DNA of 64,000 bases from Sutcliffiella tianshenii (lineage in GTDB: Bacteria; Bacillota; Bacilli; Bacillales; Bacillaceae_I), in assembly GCF_016908565.1 (NCBI RefSeq), contig NZ_JAFBED010000001.1, positions 372,001 to 436,000 of the forward strand. Reading direction: 5' to 3'. Below are positions 52,794-60,581 of the stretch, in pieces. Below the pieces are notes generated by a model. It had not been told where the DNA came from. It was given only the letters and a program-made list of their open reading frames with translations, and made no database searches. How positions within the stretch are numbered: position 1 is the first letter of the stretch; each line of letters starts with the position of its first letter. The position numbers and the translations under genes were made by a program.

Positions 52794-53465
52794 ATGAAAA
52801 GCAAATATTACCGTAACGTTAAAACACAAGATGACTACAACGCATTTTATGATCTTTTGATCCCATCATTTCAAGAGATGGGGTATATCCTGGAATGTCC
52901 TGTTGGAAATGTATCTAGAATTTTGTCCATGAATGATGAGGGGGAGTATACTGGAACTGGAGAATTCATCCCTTACACATTAGACGAGCGAACTCCTATC
53001 AATCAATATTTTCCCTTTCATAAAAACCCTTTCATTCAAGCGAATGTAAAACACATTGTAGAACTTGATGGAATATGCATACATAAAGATTTCCGAGGAA
53101 CAGGCACTCTGGACTATCTATTTTATGGCACCTTAGAAATTGGAAGAAAGAGCAATATTCAGTATATTGTTTGTGTCTTAAATCCATCTTTGTACATCGC
53201 ACTAAAAAGTGCATACAGAGTCCCTATTGAAAGACTTGGAAAACGAATTCAACGTGGGAAATATTCGTTATATCCCTGCTTACTTAATTGCGGCTACATA
53301 TATCGGAATGTAAGGGAATTCCCTTGGCTATACAACATATATGAAAAAGACAACAACCTGGCAAGGGATCTCATCTATTCTCCAAGCACACCAGAAGCAG
53401 AAGCATCTGGGACGGTGTCCACCGCTTCCTTTAGTTTTCCGTTCCCCGAAGTCAGCCGCCAGTAA
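52794..53465 (+). CDS. GNAT-like acyltransferase, C-terminus built from repeat B12
   Basis: 223 residues. Residues about 85-165 show a GNAT pattern (HIVELDGICIHKDFRGTGTL, IQYIVCVLNPSLYIALKSAY). The fold resembles N-acyl amino acid or autoinducer synthases, but the substrate is unknown. Start after GGAGTGAAGTCC. The last 25 residues (beginning about EAEASGTVSTASFSF) are encoded by family B element B12 and flanking bases, so the original end of the protein has been replaced. Confidence 0.65.
   Translation: MKSKYYRNVKTQDDYNAFYDLLIPSFQEMGYILECPVGNVSRILSMNDEGEYTGTGEFIPYTLDERTPINQYFPFHKNPFIQANVKHIVELDGICIHKDFRGTGTLDYLFYGTLEIGRKSNIQYIVCVLNPSLYIALKSAYRVPIERLGKRIQRGKYSLYPCLLNCGYIYRNVREFPWLYNIYEKDNNLARDLIYSPSTPEAEASGTVSTASFSFPFPEVSRQ
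53393..53430 (+). repeat. family B palindrome, copy B12, inside a coding region
   Basis: GAAGCATCTGGGACGGTGTC then CACCGCTTCC is read through as codons near the 3' end of the GNAT-like gene, sense orientation. Confidence 0.7.
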
Positions 53466-53519
53466 TGGCAGCAACTGATACGGGATGAGGAAGACTGAAT
53501 GGGATTTAGTAGGATGACA

Positions 53520-53571
53520 GATGCTTTCTTTTCCGCAACTAGGCGGGCCGATCATGAGCACATTAACCAAA
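53520..53571 (-). pseudogene. possible Walker A relic of a Mg-chelatase/ComM-like gene
   Basis: Minus frame reads TNVLMIGPPSCGKES, close to the NVLMIGPPGSGK of ComM/YifB-type AAA+ proteins, then loses similarity. Only about 15 codons support it. Confidence 0.25.
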
Positions 53572-53609
53572 CTAGCCTGTTCAATCTAATAGATGAACAG
53601 GCTGGTTTT
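53571..53609 (+). terminator. terminator of the GNAT-like gene
   Basis: AGCCTGTTCA/TGAACAGGCT stem followed by GGTTTTTATT. Confidence 0.85.
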
Positions 53610-53744
53610 TATTGCGATAACGGTGTATCTTTTTAACTCAGTTCAAAGTATAGAAGCATCTGAAATTGGACCACCTCTGTTTTTTTGCTCGTGTAGCCAC
53701 TAGCTCTCTCCTGCCGATGTGTGCGAGCGCTGACTAAAGGCCAA

Positions 53745-53760
53745 TGGACCTGTCCCCATG
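53745..53760 (+). repeat. family A element, copy A11
   Basis: Ends 3 bp from the stop codon of the acetyltransferase gene at 53764, sense orientation; the left arm is degraded. Confidence 0.65.
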
Positions 53761-53763
53761 GCT

Positions 53764-54303
53764 TTAATAAAGGTAGCCTAATAAATCTAATTCTCCGTTT
53801 TGCCACTTTACATTTCCCAATTCCTTGATCATAAGCTCATTGATAACTTCAATTCCTATACCTATAATCCTCTGGTTTTCATTATTTATTTTAAGCCATG
53901 TACATTTGTTCTCTACGGATCTGTAACCATTTTTCAAATACAAGTTCTTATTATCTGCAAATAAAAGCAAGAAATCTATGAGTTTATTTTCACTGAATTT
54001 CTCTATTTCTGAAAGTAATAAAGAGCCTAATCCATTTGAGCGGTACTCCTTTGTGACACATAAATCAATTACTCCAAGAACTCTTACAGGCTTGCCATTC
54101 AGATTCATGATTCTATAATCCAGGCCCACTTGAGCAACAAGTTTATGTTCATCATTAAATGCGAGGTATCTAAAATGAGGCAATTGCTTAAAATAAATTC
54201 TTTCCTTTGGATAATCGTCTTCAAAACACTCTAACAGCAGCTCTTGGATATCTTTTCTTAATGCATCATCAATTTCATAATCGTATACTCTCTTTATCTT
54301 CAA
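53764..54303 (-). CDS. GNAT family N-acetyltransferase
   Basis: 179 residues. The acetyl-CoA motif is VTKEYRSNGLGSLLLSEIEK (about 83-102) following LGVIDLCV. Similar to aminoglycoside 2'-N-acetyltransferase/NodA-like GNATs, but the substrate is unknown. TTG start after AGGAGAAGAAAA. Monocistronic. Confidence 0.88.
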   Translation of the reverse strand: MKIKRVYDYEIDDALRKDIQELLLECFEDDYPKERIYFKQLPHFRYLAFNDEHKLVAQVGLDYRIMNLNGKPVRVLGVIDLCVTKEYRSNGLGSLLLSEIEKFSENKLIDFLLLFADNKNLYLKNGYRSVENKCTWLKINNENQRIIGIGIEVINELMIKELGNVKWQNGELDLLGYLY

Positions 54304-54346
54304 TTTTCTTCTCCTATCCTACATTTTTTGATTCAGTATACTTTCA

Positions 54347-54373
54347 GAAGCAGCGCACGGTTCTCCGCTTCCT
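54347..54373 (+). repeat. family B palindrome, copy B13
   Basis: GAAGCAGCGCACGGTTCTCC then GCTTCC, between two minus-strand genes. Confidence 0.75.
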
Positions 54374-54431
54374 TTCAGCAAACAGAGCTTTCGTTATAAA
54401 CAAATTGAAGGTAGGTGTGTTCATGCCACCC

Positions 54432-54713
54432 TTACCCTTTCTTAAAATGAACAACTTTCCCAAAGAAAAAAATGAAAAATGCGCTGATCAATGCGACCCC
54501 GAAGAACGTTGACAGCATGAACAACGGAGATGCCACTGCGCCGAAAGCCACTTCACTTTGAAGCATTTCGACCTCTGTCCATCCGTTCGCGATGCTGGGA
54601 TTGTAATTTCTTGTTTTTAGATAACCGACCATCCATGTTCCCAAAAAATAGATGAGGTGGATGATAAAGGAGATTCCTAACGCTTGCATAATAATCTTCA
54701 ATTCAACTAACAT
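54432..54713 (-). CDS. small two-helix membrane protein (YfzA-like)
   Basis: 93 residues with two hydrophobic segments (about 10-30 and 62-84). The composition and length recall YfzA-type proteins of Bacillus, but I am not sure. The start is uncertain: GAAAGGA abuts the ATG, and internal TTG or ATG codons are possible. Confidence 0.55.
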   Translation of the reverse strand: MLVELKIIMQALGISFIIHLIYFLGTWMVGYLKTRNYNPSIANGWTEVEMLQSEVAFGAVASPLFMLSTFFGVALISAFFIFFFGKVVHFKKG

Positions 54714-54775
54714 TCCTTTCTTTTAGGTTCGTGCTGCCGCTGCTTTAAAAATAACCCGATCAGGACTATGCCGTA

Positions 54776-54795
54776 GGGACAAAGGACCTGTCCCC
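54776..54795 (+). repeat. family A palindrome, copy A12
   Basis: GGGACAAAGGACCTGTCCCC abuts the stop codon of the sigma factor gene at 54796, sense orientation. Confidence 0.85.
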
Positions 54796-55734
54796 TTACT
54801 TCCACGACACCGGCGGTTTTACCAACTGTGCCCTTATCCCAAGCTCCTCGGCGGCTGCCAGGATAAATTCTTTTCTGAAGAAATAGCTTTTGTGGCTTAC
54901 TATTTTTCCATTTTCGATCTCTTGCATTTGTATGTCGTGCAATTCGTTGCCTTGTTCACCTTTGGTTATGACGATAATGACAGGTTTGCCCCACAGGATC
55001 ACTTCTTGTGCAGTATGTCCAGGCAGACCGAATTTCAAGGAGCCTTTCAGCATTTCTTTTTTGGAGAATTCCTGGAATCCGAAGAAGGCTTCGTTCTGGG
55101 CTTGATCACTGAATAGCTTCAGCATACCGTCCAAGTCTCCACTGTTGAAAGCTTCTAGGTATGCCTGAACGGTTTGGTTCTGGCTTTGTGTATTCACTTT
55201 CGTTTCAGCTTTTGAAAAATCCAGGGAATTTATTTTTCTCCTCGCTCTTTGCACGGCTGAATAGACACCTCCTGGAGTGCTTTGGACGATACCGGCTATT
55301 TCTTCTGCGCTGAATTGGAAAATGTCCAATAGCAGAAATGCTGCTGTTTGTTTAGGTGTCAAATTCGATTCCAGCGATGTCAGGATCTCTTCCAGTATCA
55401 ACTGATCGGAGAAATCATGCTGAGGTTCAGTTGCTTCATCCAATGTTCCTATTTCACGTTTCTGCTTTCTGCACTGATCAAGCCAGGTGTTTGTTGCCAT
55501 CCTAAATAAATAGTACTTCTTGTCGGTAATATCACTCCATCGTTGTGGGAGTAATCCGAATGACTTTATCATCGTTTCCTGATAAAGGTCTTCCCCATCC
55601 CAGGGAGAGCCTGTGACGTATTTACAATAATTCCACAAATCTGCCGAATAAGCGGACACGATCGCTTCAAATTCATTTTTCAGTTTCCGCGTTTCATCCA
55701 CAAAATCCTTGTTTATGTTAGTTGTTTGATTCAT
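54796..55734 (-). CDS. ECF-type sigma factor with C-terminal NTF2/SnoaL-like domain
   Basis: 312 residues. Region 2 (YSADLWNYCKYVTGSPWDGE, DLYQETMIKSF) and region 4 (LTPKQTAAFLLLDIFQFSAE, EIAGIVQSTPGGVYSAVQRA) are followed by a SnoaL-like domain (about 195-300: VQAYLEAFNSGDLDGMLKLF). Sigma factors of this layout (ECF41/SigJ-like) use the tail as a built-in regulator, and often neighbour a small oxidoreductase-type gene; none is next to this one. Start after GGAGGG. Confidence 0.85.
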   Translation of the reverse strand: MNQTTNINKDFVDETRKLKNEFEAIVSAYSADLWNYCKYVTGSPWDGEDLYQETMIKSFGLLPQRWSDITDKKYYLFRMATNTWLDQCRKQKREIGTLDEATEPQHDFSDQLILEEILTSLESNLTPKQTAAFLLLDIFQFSAEEIAGIVQSTPGGVYSAVQRARRKINSLDFSKAETKVNTQSQNQTVQAYLEAFNSGDLDGMLKLFSDQAQNEAFFGFQEFSKKEMLKGSLKFGLPGHTAQEVILWGKPVIIVITKGEQGNELHDIQMQEIENGKIVSHKSYFFRKEFILAAAEELGIRAQLVKPPVSWK

Positions 55735-55917
55735 CTTATTCCCTCCTAAGTGCTTACAATATAAAGACGTTTACGTGTAAGGAAATTATACGGCCTAGTT
55801 AAAAAAATCCCACTCTATTGGTAAACTATGTTAAAGTTTCTATTATACTAATTATCTGACTTTTATACCGACTGTTCGTACTTATTACATAAAAGATGGT
55901 TTTTTATATAAAAAATA

Positions 55918-55990
55918 AAGGAGGTAAGGTCCAATGGTAAGAGCTTAGCAGGAGAAAATCTATCATTCATGAAAGCATGGAGATTTTCTC
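55918..55990 (+). promoter_or_regulatory. mini-ORF and hairpin leader upstream of the MBL-fold gene
   Basis: AAAGGAGG (from 55917) is followed by ATG GTA AGA GCT TAG (55934-55948), then a perfect 10-bp stem GAGAAAATCT (55952-55961)/AGATTTTCTC (55981-55990). The hairpin lacks a T-run. The layout resembles ribosome-stalling leaders of inducible resistance genes, but no case is proven. Confidence 0.4.
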
Positions 55991-56031
55991 ATCCCTCACC
56001 TGATGAAAAATAATATAAGAGGAGAAATGAC

Positions 56032-56886
56032 ATGCTTAATAAAATAAATTCATCTATCTATTATTTGTCTAACAATGATGAAAAAGAAAGACCTACTTTA
56101 GGATTAGTCTGTGGGGAGAATTATAGTCTCGTAGTAGATGCCGGCAATTCCGTTCAACATGCACAGGAGTTTTTGAAAGAGATCGAGGCTTTGAACGTCC
56201 CTCCGGTCAAATATTTGGTGGTTACCCATGGACACTGGGACCATTTTTTAGGTATGAATGAATTCGGGGCCACCATTATAATGAATAGCCTTACAAATCA
56301 AGTGATAAATGATTGGCAAGGCTATTCATTTGATGACGACTCTCTTCAACAGTATGTGGATGGTGGAATGATGACTTCCAAGTGTATGGAAGTGATCAAA
56401 GAGGAAATGCCGGGGAGGGATTCTTTCAGGTTAAAGTCTCCCGATATCATTTTTGAAAAATCTCTCACCATAGATTTGGGGAACAAGATCTGTGTGCTTG
56501 AAGCAATAAGGTCTACCCATAGTGATGATTCAACTATTGTTTATGTTCCTGACGATAAAGTCCTTTTCTTGGGTGACAGCGGTTATGGGACAACTACCGA
56601 TTCTTTGTTTCACTACAAGCAGTCTCTTTTATTGCATATGATCGAGGACATCGAGAAGTATGATGCCACGTATTTTCTACTTGGACATGAGTCAATCTGT
56701 GATCTGGACGAGATGGATCTGTATTGGGAAGAGCTTATTTCTACTAGCAAAGTCACAGATTCCACATCACTGGAACAAGCAATAGAGCGTTTCAAGCTGG
56801 AGAAAAAGAGATCTCCAAACCAGAATGAACTCTTCTTTTTAAAAGCATTTGTAAATGATCGGATCATTCATTCCAAAGCAGAGTGA
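56032..56886 (+). CDS. metallo-beta-lactamase-fold hydrolase
   Basis: 284 residues with the MBL motif VVTHGHWDHFLG (near 62-73), GDSGYG (near 184) and LLGHESI (near 222) supplying metal ligands. The family includes lactonases, glyoxalases and quorum-quenching enzymes; the substrate is open. Start after AAGAGGAG. Its last codons and stop (AAA GCA GAG TGA) belong to family B element B14. A mini-ORF/hairpin leader lies upstream. Confidence 0.88.
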   Translation: MLNKINSSIYYLSNNDEKERPTLGLVCGENYSLVVDAGNSVQHAQEFLKEIEALNVPPVKYLVVTHGHWDHFLGMNEFGATIIMNSLTNQVINDWQGYSFDDDSLQQYVDGGMMTSKCMEVIKEEMPGRDSFRLKSPDIIFEKSLTIDLGNKICVLEAIRSTHSDDSTIVYVPDDKVLFLGDSGYGTTTDSLFHYKQSLLLHMIEDIEKYDATYFLLGHESICDLDEMDLYWEELISTSKVTDSTSLEQAIERFKLEKKRSPNQNELFFLKAFVNDRIIHSKAE

Positions 56887-56902
56887 CGGTTTTCTGCTTC
56901 CT
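56875..56902 (+). repeat. family B palindrome, copy B14, supplying the stop codon
   Basis: AAAGCAGAGTGACGG then TTTTCTGCTTCC; the TGA inside it ends the MBL gene, sense orientation. Confidence 0.85.
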
Positions 56903-57023
56903 TTTTCCCACTCTTCCTGTCGTGCGGGGAGCCATTGTGACCACATCCAGGGGCTCTTCAAAAGGCCCACCTAATGCATATTGCGTGTTACGGCAAAAGC
57001 ACTGTTATTAAACTGAACTGCGA

Positions 57024-57230
57024 AGAAAATAACCGGAGTTTTTCCGTCTATCTCGGGAAATACCCATATTTTCCTTAAAATAAGCGGAGTTATTCCGCTT
57101 ATATGTTTCAAATCCTTGAATTTCGGCTTATTTAGAGCAGTTAACCGGAATTTCTCCGCTTATCTTTGCTTCTTAAGGCCCCTTTTATATATTAGGCGGA
57201 ATTTCTCCGCCTATTTTCATTCCCCTCTGC
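57024..57230. repeat. array T5: TAAGCGGAATTTCTCCGCTTA-like palindromes, mainly 51-bp period
   Basis: Cores start at 57034, 57085, 57146 and 57197 (steps 51, 61 and 51), with a half core near 57119. The best cores are GCGGAATTTCTCCGC. Adjacent bases are not conserved. No gene is seen in 56903-57255. Confidence 0.75.
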
Positions 57231-57255
57231 GAAAAATTCATCCATGAATAATACA

Positions 57256-57390
57256 TAAGCAGAGTGACGGTTTTCTGCTTCCTTTTTTTCATTATTACAA
57301 GTGGGATTCCGCTTAGAAAATCCTTTCATTTCCGCATCCCTTTACATCTCTTTAATCTTCAGCAACCGGCAGGTACAAGGGACCTGTCCC
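57256..57390. repeat. composite B-spacer-A module, left copy (B15 and A13)
   Basis: Family B (57256-57282) and family A (57373-57390) are joined by a spacer with GTGGGATTCCGCTT, TTTCCGCA and CTTTAATCTTCA. The same 135-bp arrangement occurs at 58670-58804. Confidence 0.85.
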
Positions 57391-57410
57391 TGGGTCCTTA
57401 TAAGCACAAA

Positions 57411-57440
57411 AAAAGCACATCTCTTTAAAAGAAGTGTGCT
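57411..57440 (-). terminator. minus-strand terminator
   Basis: AGCACA/TGTGCT stem with AGAAG/TCTCTT extension, followed by T7 on the minus strand. It follows the relic at 57447-57578. Confidence 0.75.
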
Positions 57441-57446
57441 GAAGTA

Positions 57447-57578
57447 CTATAGTGATTCGGTATCATGTTCTCCATAGAACCTTTGTGGAGAAAAACCTGT
57501 CAAAGCAGAGAAACATGCATCAACCAGCACCTTTTTCTCACTTGCAAGGATATCATAATTCAGTAATAGCCATTGAAT
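57447..57578 (-). pseudogene. gene tail relic, 43 codons
   Basis: Frame reading LLLNYDILASEKKVLVDACF and SALTGFSPQRFYGEHDTESL to TAG, with strong protein-like composition but no start. Its terminator remains at 57411-57440. A GC-rich hairpin AGCGGG/CCCGCT lies upstream at about 57609-57626. Family not recognised. Confidence 0.5.
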
Positions 57579-57670
57579 TCAGAGGCTGGATGCAGGCTTT
57601 GAGCGGGTTACATCCCGCTAATCACTCTCTACCTTGATTGAACGCAACGCTTAACTACCTCTGTTACCCT

Positions 57671-58444
57671 TTAAAGTTCATTTTCTCCCATTGTCTTATT
57701 CTTAGGAGCAAACCATCCTAATAGTGCAGTGCCCACTAATACCGCATAGAAAATCAGTGTCCATACTGTACTGTGCGGGAAGTGGGAATCTAGGACCCCT
57801 ATATCCTCATGGGATAGGGTTATGATTGCCAGCTTGACACCAACCCAGGCCACGATTGCGTATGCTGTCGTTTCCAATGCTGGACGTTTATCGAGTAATT
57901 GGACAAACCACGTTGCTGCAAATTTGATTAGGACCAGTCCAGCAATCCCTCCAAGTACAACTACGATAAATTGACCTCCATCCATCCCTCCGAAATCATC
58001 CAGTGGAGAATCGGGAAGACCGAGTGCCAGTGCGACTGCTGCCAGGATGGAATCGATCGCAAAGGCGAGGTCCGCTATTGCGATCTTCCCCACTGTTGCT
58101 CCGAACCCTTTTCCTGCGGCTTTTTGTTCTTCGTCCTCACGGATATTTTCGTTTTCTTTCCCAAAGCGGGCCTGGATGACATGCTTTAACCCCAGATACA
58201 GGAGATAGGCGGCTCCTATTGCCTGTAACTGCCAGACATTGGCAATAAAAGATATTGCAAAAAGTGCGCCAAACCTGAAAATGAAAGCCATTATAATTCC
58301 ATAATTTATCGCTTTTTTCTTCTGATCTTCCGGTAAATGCTTCGCAATGACGGCAAGCACCAAAGCATTGTCCGCAGATAACAACCCTTCCAATCCTATG
58401 AGGATCAGCAAGGCCCATGCATATTCTAACCAAATTGAATCCAT
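57671..58444 (-). CDS. TerC-family integral membrane protein
   Basis: 257 residues with seven or eight membrane segments and the TerC signatures EGLLSADNALVLAVI (about 19-33) and ADLAFAIDSILAAVAL (about 124-139). TerC proteins export or handle metal ions, notably manganese for secreted enzymes. I see no yybP-ykoY-type riboswitch upstream. The gene is bracketed by the two direct copies of the 135-bp composite repeat. Confidence 0.92.
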   Translation of the reverse strand: MDSIWLEYAWALLILIGLEGLLSADNALVLAVIAKHLPEDQKKKAINYGIIMAFIFRFGALFAISFIANVWQLQAIGAAYLLYLGLKHVIQARFGKENENIREDEEQKAAGKGFGATVGKIAIADLAFAIDSILAAVALALGLPDSPLDDFGGMDGGQFIVVVLGGIAGLVLIKFAATWFVQLLDKRPALETTAYAIVAWVGVKLAIITLSHEDIGVLDSHFPHSTVWTLIFYAVLVGTALLGWFAPKNKTMGENEL

Positions 58445-58669
58445 CTAAAAGTCCCCAATCTTCTTTAATGACAAGTAAACATCTCAATAACTATAGATTT
58501 AACTTGTTGTCAAGAAGGTATGCCAAGATATTAATGGTAAGGGTTTTTATTCGGATTTTTGTGCAAACTTTTTATGACACCAGATACTTTTCTAACCCCT
58601 CAAAGACACTTTCGTAATAATCTTCAAGGTTTTCCTGGCTCCACGAACCTTGATATGCACTGAAGCATA

Positions 58670-58804
58670 GAAGCAGAGGGACGGTTCTCCGCTTCCTTTT
58701 CCCACTGATTCGGGTGGGATTCCGCTTGAAAACCCATTGGCTTTCCGCAGTCGAATACTTCGCTTTAATCTTCAATAATCACCCGGGACAAGGAACCTGT
58801 CCCC
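58670..58804. repeat. composite B-spacer-A module, right copy (B16 and A14)
   Basis: Family B (58670-58697), the conserved spacer, and family A (58784-58804). The A part encodes the last codons and stop of the ABC ATPase gene (QVPCPG-stop). Apart from it the gap 58445-58778 holds nothing assignable. Confidence 0.85.
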
Positions 58805-59555
58805 CTGCCTCAATCAGCGCCTTGGTATAGGGATGACGTTCTTCCGAGAAGATATCTTCTGTCTTAAATACGTCAACAAGCGAGCCGTCCTTCAATACGG
58901 CGATACGGTCGCACATGAATTGGACTGCGGCGATGTCATGGGAGATGAATAGATAGGACATGTTCAAATCATTTTTCAGTTCCTTCAACAGGTTCAATAT
59001 CTGTGCCTGTACTGATACATCCAAGCTTGATGTAGGTTCATCGCATATGAGGAGCGATGGCTCCAAACTGATGCCCCTTGCAATCGCTATCCGCTGTTTC
59101 TGTCCGCCGCTGAGCTGGTGGGGGTATCTATCCATCAGCTCTTCGGACAAGCCGACTTGATGGAATAACACACGTGCCATCGATTTCTTGCTTATATTCC
59201 TGTCCTTTAAGAAGGAAGGGACCACTTCCGGATAGTTCTCCAAGGGCTCTACAACCGATTTCCAGACGGGGAGCTTCGGATTCAATGATCCAGTCGGATT
59301 TTGAAACACGATTTGAATATGGCGCCTGATCGACTTAAGCGCACTGCCTTTTTGTGCTTGTATGTTTACACCTCTGAAATGGATGTCCCCTTTATCTAAA
59401 GGCTCCAGCCCTAATATCAGTTTGCCGAGGGTACTCTTCCCGCTGCCGCTTTCCCCGATGATACCGAGGCTTTCCCCTGGATTTACATATAAGGATACAT
59501 CAGTGAGGGCAGGCTTTGATCTGTATAGCTTTGTAACAGCATTAACTTCTAGCAT
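58779..59555 (-). CDS. ABC transporter ATPase, OppF/NikE type
   Basis: 258 residues. Walker A GIIGESGSGKSTLG (about 33-46), signature QLSGGQKQRIAIAR, Walker B LLICDEPTSSLD. Fifth gene of a peptide/nickel-type importer, overlapping the first ATPase gene by 14 bases. It lacks the usual C-terminal extension, and its last six residues (QVPCPG) and stop codon come from repeat A14, so it has been trimmed and re-ended. Confidence 0.92.
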   Translation of the reverse strand: MLEVNAVTKLYRSKPALTDVSLYVNPGESLGIIGESGSGKSTLGKLILGLEPLDKGDIHFRGVNIQAQKGSALKSIRRHIQIVFQNPTGSLNPKLPVWKSVVEPLENYPEVVPSFLKDRNISKKSMARVLFHQVGLSEELMDRYPHQLSGGQKQRIAIARGISLEPSLLICDEPTSSLDVSVQAQILNLLKELKNDLNMSYLFISHDIAAVQFMCDRIAVLKDGSLVDVFKTEDIFSEERHPYTKALIEAGGQVPCPG

Positions 59556-60567
59556 AAGCTTTCATCCTTTCGGCAGAGACGGCGTGACAGGCAACAAGGT
59601 GTGAGCCGTTGATCTTGCTCATCGGCGGGATTTCGTGGCATTGCGCAGATGCCCATTTGCACCTGGGAGCAAATGGACAGCCAGATTTCTCCACCCATGC
59701 CGCCTCACCCTCCATGGCGGGAAGCCTATCCGGGATGTTCCTGCTTAGCTTGAGCCTGGATTGCAAAAGCATCTGGGTGTACGGGTGGACAGGATTTCGA
59801 TGGACTTCCGCTGTGCTTCCTTGCTCGACTATCTGTCCACCGTACATGACAGCCATCTCTTCTGTTCGGTTGATGATATGGTTCAGGTCATGGGAGATCA
59901 AGAGGACAGAGCAGTTCAGTTCCTGCTGAAGCTCCACAAGCAAGTCCAGAATCCGCTCCCCCGTCAAGACATCGAGTGCTGTAGAAGGCTCGTCTGCGAT
60001 GATCAGCTTCGGTCTGAACATGATTGCAGAGGCAATCGATGCCCGTTGCAGCATGCCGCCGCTAAGCTGATACGGATAGCTGTCATATACCCTCTGTGCA
60101 GGAAGGCTGACCTTATCAAGCCAATAGAGAGACTTCTCTTTTGCTTCTGACTTTTTCATTCTGCCATGGCTTTGGATGACTTCCACCAACTGTTCGCCGA
60201 TCTTGATAAAAGGGGTGAAAAAGCCTTGATAGTTCTGGGAGAGATAAGCAATATCCCTTCCTCTCAGCGCCCTTGCTTTATTTTCTGGAAGTGCCGTGAT
60301 TTCCAAGTCCATAAACGTGATCTTACCGCCGGTCACTTGAAGGGTTGGAGGCAGCAGGCCAAGGATGGCCGCTGCCGTCAGGCTTTTACCGCTACCGCTC
60401 TCCCCTATAAGTCCGAGCATTTTCCCGGGTTGGATCGCTAAATCCATGCTCTTGATCAGCTCTTTTTTGAGTGATGGTGCTGAAATGGTAAGGTTTTTCA
60501 CTTCCAGGATAGGACCGCCAACCGGTTTTACCATTTCCATTCTCTGATCCTCGTATATACTCTCCAT
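59542..60567 (-). CDS. ABC transporter ATPase, OppD/NikD type
   Basis: 341 residues. Walker A GLIGESGSGKSLTA (about 52-65), QLSGGMLQRASIA, Walker B LIIADEPSTALD and the oligopeptide-type C-terminal motif HPYTQMLLQS with CPFAPRC (Cys cluster). Energises the importer encoded at 58779-63920. Start after AGGGAGAG. Located 14 bases after the second permease gene. Confidence 0.93.
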   Translation of the reverse strand: MESIYEDQRMEMVKPVGGPILEVKNLTISAPSLKKELIKSMDLAIQPGKMLGLIGESGSGKSLTAAAILGLLPPTLQVTGGKITFMDLEITALPENKARALRGRDIAYLSQNYQGFFTPFIKIGEQLVEVIQSHGRMKKSEAKEKSLYWLDKVSLPAQRVYDSYPYQLSGGMLQRASIASAIMFRPKLIIADEPSTALDVLTGERILDLLVELQQELNCSVLLISHDLNHIINRTEEMAVMYGGQIVEQGSTAEVHRNPVHPYTQMLLQSRLKLSRNIPDRLPAMEGEAAWVEKSGCPFAPRCKWASAQCHEIPPMSKINGSHLVACHAVSAERMKAYARS

Positions 60568-60581
60568 CTCTCCCTTCCTTT

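Noticed and set aside
57450-57670. Structured non-coding RNA after terC
   Set aside because: The best-conserved part reads as a coding tail in one frame, so a gene relic explains it better; only one small GC hairpin remains.
58445-58600. yybP-ykoY manganese riboswitch upstream of terC
   Set aside because: The expected conserved helix and loop sequences are absent.
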